NCBI GenBank assembly: GCA_036898135.1 | Contig: CM072513.1 | Span: 13,443,022 to 13,507,021, forward strand | Direction: 5' to 3' | Source of the DNA: Oncomelania hupensis | Lineage: Eukaryota > Mollusca > Gastropoda > Littorinimorpha > Pomatiopsidae | Length of the DNA stretch: 64,000 nucleotides | In this document: one piece after another, positions 56,655-64,000 of the stretch | Layout: each line of letters begins with the position of its first letter | Position numbering within the stretch: position 1 is the stretch's first letter | Program-made: the position numbers and the translations under genes | The notes under the pieces: generated by a model | What the model was told of the DNA's origin: nothing | The model's database searches: none | Seen by the model: only the letters and a program-made list of their open reading frames with translations

Positions 56655-56870
56655 ATACATACATACATACATACATACATACATACATACATACACGTCA
56701 TTATATGTCAAATGAAATATGTGCATTCCATGCCCAATTGGACGCCCTGGCGCCCAATTAGGCAGGGGGCGTCCAATTAGGCTCCTATGTCAGACCCAAT
56801 TGGACGCCGGCGTCCAAATAGGCAGGGGCGTCTAATTAGGCCTGCACACACGGCTCCCCTAATGCACTCA
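56655..56870 (+). repeat. (CATA)n and inverted GCGTCCAATT motifs
   Basis: (CATA)n at about 56656-56695. Then several copies of aattggacgcc and ggcgtccaatt in both orientations between 56730 and 56850, able to form hairpins; nature unknown. Confidence 0.7.
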
Positions 56871-56899
56871 CGGAGCGTCAATTCAGACAACAGGCATAG

Positions 56900-57190
56900 A
56901 ATTATTTCCCCTACCTTATCCACAGCAACGCACTGATGTTTTGTTGGTCATGCTCGGCAGCGTTTGTTTGTGTGTGCCTGGGCCTGCATTCTCAAGGAGA
57001 TAAGCCTCAGACTATGGCAGAGGCGGTGAAAACCGAAAACCGGAGTAGGCTACAGAAACAAAAACCACCTCCATTACCTGCTGAGTCTCAAATCTAAGTT
57101 CAACATTTCGCTCCCGTCGGGAATCGAACCCACAGCCTTCGCCATTTGAAAGTTTTGGCATTGGAGGCCAGCACTAAAGCCCACACCCAC
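56900..57190 (-). mobile_element. Probable tRNA-like SINE beside module exon 4
   Basis: Minus strand: GGGCTTTAGTGCTGGCC, then GTGGGTTCGATTCCCG (B-box-like), then a body with CTACTCCGGTTTTCGG. It starts about 35 bp after the donor of the exon at 57222. The 3' limit is uncertain. Confidence 0.6.
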
Positions 57191-57221
57191 GCATTTGAAT
57201 AAGTCCACCAAGCGAGCTTAC

Positions 57222-57357
57222 CTCATCGAGATGGCTAAGCGGAAGTCCTTTACAGATGTAGTCACATTCGTGCCCACGGGCCCAGCGACAACGCACGCGG
57301 TCACCATCCGGGTCAAACACGGGAATTCGGATTGCGTGGTTACAATCGAACTGGGCA
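57222..57357 (-). CDS. N-terminal exon 4 of the extracellular module
   Basis: 136 bp, phase 2 to phase 0. The acceptor is TGCTTCAG and the donor GTAAGC (57221-57216). It encodes AQFDCNHAIRIP, then VFDPDGDRVRCRWARGHEC, then ICKGLP. The DPDGD.VRCRWA core with surrounding Cys residues is characteristic of this module; the acidic DPDGD loop could bind calcium (inference). The phase-2 join restores His before AQF. A SINE lies about 35 bp downstream in the intron. Confidence 0.85.
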
Positions 57358-57629
57358 CTGAAGCACAGCATGCAACATGTTTGTTTTCACAGACCTGAAC
57401 AATGCTCTTTAAATACAGAGTCACAAAAACACCAACGGGTCCTTTGCAAAATGTTGTTCTCCATACATTTGAACGAAGAGGAAGGGACAAAATACACATT
57501 TCGAGGAGAACGAGAAGTTTACCCTCTTTTTTTAAAATCTGTGATAACGAGACTTCGAGATTAAAGAATTTAGTCTTCTAGCCATGATCATCGTATCACT
57601 TGTTTCAAGGCTTAAGTTACTGGTTGTGT

Positions 57630-58905
57630 ATCATCATCACAATAATTGTGTCAAGTCTTACTGCTATCATCAAGTCTTACTGCTATCATCAAATCTTAAT
57701 GGTGTCATCAAGTCTTAATGGCATCAAATCCTACTGGATCAGCAAGCCTTACTGGTATCTAGTATTACTGCTATCAAGTCTTACTGGTTTCATCAAATCT
57801 TACTGGTTTCATAAAGTCTTAATGATATTATAAAATCTTACTGCTATCATCAAGTGTTACTGCTATCAAGTCTTACTGGTACAGTATCATCAAGTCTTAC
57901 TGATATCATCAAGTCTTACTGCTATCACCAAATCTTACTGGTATTATCAAGTCTTACTGGTATCATGTTTTACTGGTATCATCAAATCTTACTGGAATCG
58001 TAAAGTCTTAATGATATTATCAAGTCTTACTGGTATTATCAAGTCTTACTGGTATTATCAAGTCTTACTGCTATCATCAAGCCTTACTGCTATCATCAAG
58101 CCTTACTGCTATCATCAAGCCTTACTGCTATCATCAAGCCTGCTATCATCAAGCCTTACTGCTATCATCAAAGCCTTACTTCTATCATCAAGCCTTACTG
58201 CTATCATCAAGCCTTACTGCTATCATCTAGTCTTACTGCTATCATCAAGCCTTACTGCTATCATTAAGCCGTACTGCTATCATCAAGCCTTACTGCTATC
58301 ATCAAATCTTACTGCTATCATCAAGCCTTACTGCTATCATCAAGCCTTACTGCTATCATCAAGCCTTACTGCGATCATCAAATCTTACTGTTATCATCAA
58401 GCCTTACTGCTATCATCAAGCCTTACTGCTATCATCAAGCCTTACTGCTATCATCAAGCCTTACTGCTATCATCAAGTCTTACTGATACCATCAAGTCTT
58501 ACTGATATCATCAAGCCTTACTGCTATCATCAAAGCCTTACTGCTATCATCAAGCCTTACTGCTATCATCAAGTCTTACTGATACCATCAAGTCTTACTG
58601 CTATCATCAAGCCTTACTGCAGTCATCAAAGCCTTACTGCTATCATCAAGCCTTACTGCTATCATCAAGCCTTACTGCTATCATCAAGCTTTACTGCTAT
58701 CATCAAGCTTTACTGCCATCATCAAGCCTTACTGCTATCATCAAGCCTTACTGCTATCATCAAGCCTTACTGCTATCATCAAGCCTTACTGCTATCATCA
58801 AGTCTTACTGCTATCATCAAGCCTTACTGCTATCATCAAGCCTTACTGCTATCATTCAAGCCTTACTGCTATCATTCAAGCCTTACTGCTATCATTAAGC
58901 CTTAC
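57630..58905 (-). repeat. 19-bp minisatellite of splice-donor sequence
   Basis: Minus-strand unit CAGTAAGGCTTGATGATAG, roughly 65 copies, most degenerate at the distal (57.6-58.0 kb) end. The first unit is the real donor of the exon at 58906-59052 (CCA/GTAAGG). Most units keep CAGTAAGG or CAGTAAGA. Confidence 0.96.
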
Positions 58906-59052
58906 TGGTAGATGGGTCTGCTGAGGGTGACAGGGCTGGAGTTAGCTTTGCCATTGTCAGAGCGTGTGTGGAAGTCCACCACTGTCTCCACGTTCCAATC
59001 TCCACCTTGGCCACTACTGCCATCTAAAGTCGCCCACGCTTTCCCTCCGTAC
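58906..59052 (-). CDS. N-terminal exon 3 of the extracellular module
   Basis: 147 bp, phase 2 in and phase 2 out, so removing it keeps the frame. It encodes YGGKAWATLDGSSGQGGDWN and then a VDFHTRSDNGKANSSPVT strand, ending RPIY plus two bases. The acceptor is TTGAG before GTACGG. The donor is CA/GTAAGG at 58905, and that donor is the first unit of a long minisatellite (see findings). The RSD.G..NSSP core is the most recognisable part of this module. Confidence 0.85.
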
Positions 59053-59111
59053 CTCAACAGATAAAGCAAATGTCAACACACGTCAAATATTATTACAGTA
59101 ACCCTAACCCT

Positions 59112-59285
59112 TCAATAATGCTATTGGATGCAGTCAATTTAAAATTTCAAAACAAAATTCGATTTCCTTTCCGTCATCAAATAGCGATCTCCTTGCATTT
59201 ACACCACATGTTTGAGTGATAGGTGTGTGTTTGGTGTGTGTGTGTGAGTCTGTGAAACACGTAAGCGTATATATTGGGCTATATT
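59112..59285 (+). mobile_element. Second copy of the 41555 repeat family
   Basis: Matches 41555-41735 over about 170 bp (ttcaataatgctattggatg, atagcgatctcctt, acaccacatgtttgagtgat) but lacks the (ATT)n tail. Plus strand, in the intron between module exons 2 and 3. Confidence 0.7.
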
Positions 59286-59792
59286 TTTTTAAAAACCTCC
59301 TTTGTAGTTATGTGCAATGAATGTTCAGTACACATGTGTAATGTTCCACCCCTGCAGAGTTGTTGAATCTTTTGTTAATGTTTTGTTTGCGGGCTTTCTT
59401 TGGTGCATGTTGCTCGCTGTTGGTTGTTCATATCATGTGCTCCACATACACTACCATCCAGATGCTGTAGTAAGATTTACGCTGTTGACTACAGTACCAT
59501 TTGACCTTCTGCAGGATCGCGTTTCAGTAGTTTGTCTCGTTTAATATTCCCACCCACCCTACTCCTAAGTTCAACTGGCCAAGATATTTGCGCATCCCCA
59601 AAGGGGAAATAAAACCGTTTGAATTGTATTTATATCATTTTGATGACAGCGAGTAGGCCTATTAATCGGCAAAGGAAATAAATCATTACACCCGCTTAAT
59701 TAGAGATAAAACGAATGTAAGCTTAGTTTTGTGTATGACATTAACAATAAGCACATCATGGTGTGGTATAAAACAATGATCACATCACTCAC

Positions 59793-60046
59793 GCTACAGT
59801 AAAAGGCCCCGAACCCGGGAACTGGTAGGTGAACGTTTTCTCTCCTTCCTCCCATTGTTCAGCCGAGTTGGCGCCGCCGCAATAGTAGCCGACGTTGGTG
59901 ATGTTGACTGGAGCACCAGGGCAGCCTTTGGTACATTGCCAGTAATTGTTGTCTGCAACCGTATTGTTGACAAATTGGCCAATCAGGTTTTCAGTGCATC
60001 CAGGCCCTTTTGTGTAGGTCCAACCCATATGAAATGTGAACTCAGC
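59793..60046 (-). CDS. N-terminal exon 2 of the extracellular module
   Basis: Acceptor TTTCTTTCAG precedes GCT (phase 0); donor GTGAGT follows at 59792 (phase 2). 254 bp, about 84 residues, beginning AEFTFHMGWTY and ending near TFTYQFPGSGPFTVA. It has six cysteines and two NxT glycosylation sites (NNT, NIT). The pattern, an FTF.M.W strand, a Cys-rich middle with a W.C..GC core, YYC, then a W..GE.TFTY strand, is one I recall from unnamed extracellular modules of molluscs, sponges and cnidarians. Function is unknown. Confidence 0.85.
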
Positions 60047-60129
60047 CTGAAAGAAAAAGTAACGCACACAGCCTTCAGTGCATTCAATTTCTAAACAATA
60101 CTATAGCAGCCACTACAACTATCTCTTTA

Positions 60130-60420
60130 AGTATAACAACTACACAACACAGGCTAAGTCATTTGACAACTGCACAACACAGGCTAAGTCATTTAACAAC
60201 TGCACAACAAAGGCTAAGTCATTTAACAACTACACGACACATGCTAAGTCATTTGACAACTGCACAACACAGGCTAAGTCATTTAACAACTACACAACGC
60301 AACAAATCATTTCACAACTACACATCACACGCTGACCCTTTACGACTACACAACACAGGTTACGTCATTTCACAACTACACAACACTACAATCATTTGAC
60401 AACTACACAACACTACAATA
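60130..60420 (+). repeat. 30-bp minisatellite upstream of module exon 2
   Basis: Units of ggctaagtcatttaacaact plus acacaacaca, about nine copies with decay at the right end. It lies 80 bp upstream (transcript sense) of the exon 2 acceptor. Confidence 0.9.
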
Positions 60421-60451
60421 ACGCTAAGCCTAAACTAAATGTAATTTTTAA

Positions 60452-60526
<75 letters not shown>
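60452..60526 (+). repeat. (ATG)n tract
   Basis: Pure ATG/GAT microsatellite in the first coding intron. It creates artefactual poly-Met and poly-Ile frames. Confidence 0.97.
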
Positions 60527-60573
60527 ATTCCTAAGATAGAGTGTAATGTATTAAACCACCAATCAAACAATAC

Positions 60574-60690
60574 CTCATTTGTCTTGCCAGTGGGACGCCA
60601 ACTAATGGTTGCACCTCGAAAATGGGTTCCTCTGACCCCAATCAAAACATGAGCCAGTGCCACCATTAAAACTTTCATCATCATCATCAT
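60574..60690 (-). CDS. N-terminal exon 1: signal peptide and start of the extracellular module
   Basis: Five in-frame ATGs lie in a row at 60690-60676. They are followed by a short hydrophobic stretch (KVLMVALAHVLIGVRG) typical of a signal peptide, then the module start THFRGATISWRPTGKTNE. The exon ends GAG followed by donor GTATTG (phase 0). An acceptor AG just above 60712 (TTTTCAG before GTGTG) makes the exon 60574-60712 with 22 bases of 5' UTR. The reading frame stays open upstream, so the start is chosen by the signal peptide. It joins in frame to the exon at 60046. The first of the five Mets is assumed. The trinucleotide repeats on both sides (60452-60526 and 60782-60902) are intronic. 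Confidence 0.8.
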
Positions 60691-60779
60691 TATCACATCC
60701 AACGAAACACACCTGAAAACAACACTGTGCAAAGCTACACTCAAACTGTTTCTTCTACTACTTTTTCTTCTACTACTAC

Positions 60780-60781
<2 letters not shown>

Positions 60782-60811
<30 letters not shown>

Positions 60812-60902
60812 CTTCTTCTTCTTCTTCTTCTTCTTCTTCTTCTTCTTCTTCTTCTTCTTCTTCTTCTTCTTCTTCTTCTTCTTCTTCTTCTTCTGCTTCT
60901 TC
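60782..60902 (+). repeat. (CTT)n tract
   Basis: Nearly pure CTT; poly-Ser and poly-Arg ORFs here are artefacts. It lies about 70 bp upstream of the first coding exon in transcript sense. Confidence 0.97.
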
Positions 60903-61871
60903 TCACAAGCTTGACAAATAAGTGAAAAAAGCCACTGTCCCCAAGACCAGGCCAGGTAGAGTAACAGCAGAAGCGGGTGGAATTGTTTAGTTTGACTGTA
61001 GAAGATCCAGTATATTAAACATGAGAAAATCTGCCTCAATCCGCGATAGCTTTAAAGGTTTAGGCCTAACACTGAATGAATGTCAAAGTCATGACTTCAG
61101 TGTAAAGAAAGTGGGATTTTGGGAGTCTTGTAAACCTATACAGGTAGAAGTCTTCAAAATCAGAGCCCTCGGTCGCTGTTGTTTAGATAATACCCAGTGT
61201 TTGCTATGACGTCGGCACAGATTTTTTTCCGGGCTTGATTTTATGAAACAAACAGTGATTATTTTTGTCGTTTTAGTTCAGCAGTAATCCAAAGCGAGGT
61301 CACGACTCCTTTGACGGTGACCTGAAGAAATCAATCCCGCGGTAGATAATGTGTTGCGAAAACAGACATCTTATCCTATAATTATGTTCCGCACTCATAT
61401 ATATATATATCTCTTGTCCTCGTCCTCTGTGGTGCCAGATCCACTTGCCCAAACAAAGCAAAATAAACATTTGAAATGCGCACCACCCTCTCCTTATCTC
61501 TCACCTCCGCGCACGCGCACAATGCCTTCACTTTCACCACCACCTCTGCACCCCCGTCTCCTCTGCTGTCCTCCCGTTTATTGGGGACAGGCCGGCGTTG
61601 TCAAAGTCAAGCTATTATTTAGTGTCATTATCACCTGCCGTCCTTATATTGTCCGTGTGGTACCACTAGACATAGCACTAGGAGCCCTGGTCTCAGCGAC
61701 AATATTTTACCTCAAAACTGTCTCACCTCATGAGTAAAAGAATAACTAAATCAACTGTGGCTTGAATATTAAGGTACAATCCATATGACTATATTAGTAT
61801 ATACATAAATATTTCGAACTAAAATAATGTCTAGTGGTCACACTCATTATTACTACAATTACGTAAAACAA

Positions 61872-61956
<85 letters not shown>

Positions 61957-62189
61957 TTGTGAAAGTGATAATTTATATTTTCGCATTAGTAACCTAAAAA
62001 CATACTTAAAACAAATGCGCGAACACATTTTATGTAATTAATTGTGTCAGAAATGGAAAGTCCTGTGAAAACGTTCGCTGCAAGAGTAGCTTTTGCCTTG
62101 TATGAATTGTATGCAACCAACGATGTACTGACTGATATACTGTATATCAGTACAACTTATGTTATGAATTAAAAATTGATACAACAACA
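60903..62189. other. Region 5' of the gene, nothing assigned
   Basis: Should contain either the promoter or the intron after a 5' UTR exon. I see no convincing promoter. (AAT)n lies at 61872-61954. An ORF at 61351-61737 has no recognised motif. Confidence 0.4.
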
Positions 62190-64000
62190 AGCAGTACTGA
62201 CTCTTTGCCTAACTCCCTGTTTGCACCGCCGCTGTCTTCCTTCAGAGGTTCTCCATCGCTGATGCCCCTGCCACCTGCCCAGTGTGCCACCCTTCCCTCG
62301 CTGCACCAATCGTCTCCCTTGAATTGCGCTCCTACATCTGCCACAGAAGAAACTGACTTCTGGCCTTTATTTGACTGTTTTTCTTTCTTTCAGTCACCTG
62401 CCTCTCAACCACAAACTGACTCTCAACTTCTCTCTCCGTTACCTGTTGAACTTTGTGTTAATGAGAAAACTTTCACTGTTTGTTTATTGAATGCTCGTTC
62501 TGTTTTGAACGATTCCCGTGTTGATGACATTTTTGATTTTGTTGTTGAAAAAAACAAGTATTGATGTTGCTTTTCTCACAGAAATCTGGCCCAAACCTGT
62601 GAAGACGAGCCCATCATCCATTCCCTCACCCCTCCTGGTTTTTCGTTATGCGCTTTGGTCCTGATTTGGCTCGAAAGGTGAATCTGCTTCATTTACAGAA
62701 ACTCCCTCCATTTCACATTTTTCACAGCTGCTGCCCTATGCCCTCGACTCCTAAGAATTGGTTGAGGCCACTCTCAACATCCATGGCCAAACTATCATCA
62801 TATTCTGCATTTACCGTCCTCCTCCCAGTCCCCAAAACCAACTCAGACCTGCTATGTTTCATGAAGATTTAATCTTTTCTTGACTTTTACTCCTCCAAGC
62901 CTGGCAAACTCATTCTCGGCGACCTCAACATTCATTTTGATCAATCTAAACACTGGGAAACTAAACGCATCTGTCACAACCTCCATATCCATAGCTTTAT
63001 ACAATTTGTTTCTGAACCTTCATACCCTCGCTCTGAACACATTATCGACTGTGCAATCGCTAAACAGTCCGACAACATTCTCTCTCATGTCATTGTATCA
63101 CAAGATTTTGAGTTTGACCACTACGGCACTTTCTGCTCTCTCTGTCTCTCTCATCCTCAAAATACAAAAACCGAAAAACATCCGCCGAAACTTAAAAAAC
63201 ATTGACAAGAAAACCTTCTCTTCTGAAACTGTCCACTTACTTTCTTCTGCTCCTTCCTCGCAATCTGGTTCTGTTCCCTCCTGTTTCAAGCCTGCCATCT
63301 TGCGGCCGCTACTAAAGAAATCAAATATTGATCGAGAAGACTGAAAGAACTACCACCCTGTTTCTAATCTCCCTTTCCTATCCAAACTCCTGGAGACAGT
63401 TGTCCTCAAACAGCTCAGCCATCATCTCTCATCCAACAACTTGTTCTGTCCATTCCAGTCTGCGTACCGTCCTGACCACTCTACTGAATCAGCTCTTCTT
63501 CACACCGTAAACAACCTCCTCCCTGCTACTGACTCAGATTTTGTTGACCCTTCTTGATCTCTCAGCCGCTTTTGACACTATCGATCACTCTATCTTCCTT
63601 CACCGCATTGAGAACTCTTTGGGAATAAAGGACTGTGCCCTAAGTTGGTTACAGTCTTCCCTCTCTGATCGTTTCCAATTTGTCTGCATCGACAACTACC
63701 TTTCTGAACCGCCCAGACTAGTTTTCGGGTTTCCTCACGGGTCAGTTCTAGGCCTTTTTCTATTCACCCTTTACACATCTCCTGTCTCCGAACATCCAAA
63801 ACCGTGACACTTTCCACTTTTATGCAAACGATACACAGCTCAAAAACAGTGATACTCCTCAAAACCTTCCATCTATTCTGACCAAAACATCTGATTGCTT
63901 TGAAAAAAAACATTTCTAACTGGATGACTGCCAACAAGCTCCAGCTCAATGCTAACAAAACTGTAGTTATGCTCAAGGATCCCAAAAACAACATGTCTTC
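62190..64000 (+). mobile_element. Degraded CR1-like LINE, runs off the right edge
   Basis: Legible pieces in changing frames: endonuclease start (VCLLNARSVLNDSRVDD), LGDLNIHFD, then RT: PLLKKSNID, PVSNLPFLSKLLETVVLKQL, FQSAYRPDHSTESALL, LDLSAAFDTIDH, HGSVLGLFLFTLYTSP. The catalytic box is YANDTQL, Asn for the first Asp of YADD. Then NWMTANKLQLNANKT. At least five frame breaks and stops; inactive. The 3' end is beyond the window. Confidence 0.85.

Noticed and set aside
60448..60906. ORF starting with a long poly-Arg tract as the gene N-terminus
   Set aside because: The poly-Arg is the (CTT)n microsatellite; an acceptor and a signal peptide with its own ATGs lie downstream in the same frame.

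Overview
The window looks like nuclear DNA of a lophotrochozoan animal, most likely a gastropod mollusc (inference). The signs are a very large, intron-rich extracellular-protein gene, introns packed with minisatellites and trinucleotide repeats, and a mixed load of RTE, CR1-like, L1-like, hAT, Ty3/gypsy and SINE elements. I see no bacterial gene, CRISPR array or rRNA operon.

One gene dominates. It lies on the minus strand and runs from a signal-peptide exon near 60.7 kb leftwards past base 777 and off the left edge. Its first seven coding exons (60690 down to about 40593) join in consistent splice phase. They encode a signal peptide and a conserved, unnamed extracellular module of about 350 residues. 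After an unresolved link there are 17 intact calcium-binding EGF-like exons (30142 down to 777). Fourteen are exactly 114 bp, and nearly all are phase 1-1. Nearly every repeat keeps the Notch-type O-glucose and O-fucose consensus and the Asp/Asn hydroxylation consensus. Two further EGF exons are dead: one (18899-19012) has lost its acceptor AG and gained a stop. The other (about 19513-19606) is deleted and has been amplified into a 78-bp minisatellite.

The introns hold at least a dozen private minisatellites with units of 18-78 bp. Several start at or next to an exon boundary. The array at 57.6-58.9 kb begins at the donor of a module exon and repeats that donor dozens of times. The array at 27.9-29.5 kb begins about six bases into the intron after an EGF exon.

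Mobile elements are nested in datable order. At 48.37-54.59 kb a minisatellite is split by a minus-strand hAT remnant. That is split by a Ty3/gypsy element with identical 112-bp LTRs, whose leader is split by a SINE carrying 5S-rRNA-like sequence. At 34.2-37.3 kb one hAT relative sits inside another, each with a 5-bp target duplication. At 17.3-18.05 kb a BED-finger hAT splits a tRNA-like SINE. A CR1/Rex1-like LINE (11.9-14.36 kb) sits inside a 44-bp minisatellite. A degraded CR1-like LINE fills the right edge (62.2-64.0 kb). All the reverse transcriptases or transposases I could read are truncated, frameshifted or catalytically altered, except the gypsy pol, which is separated from gag-protease by an 8-bp tandem duplication.
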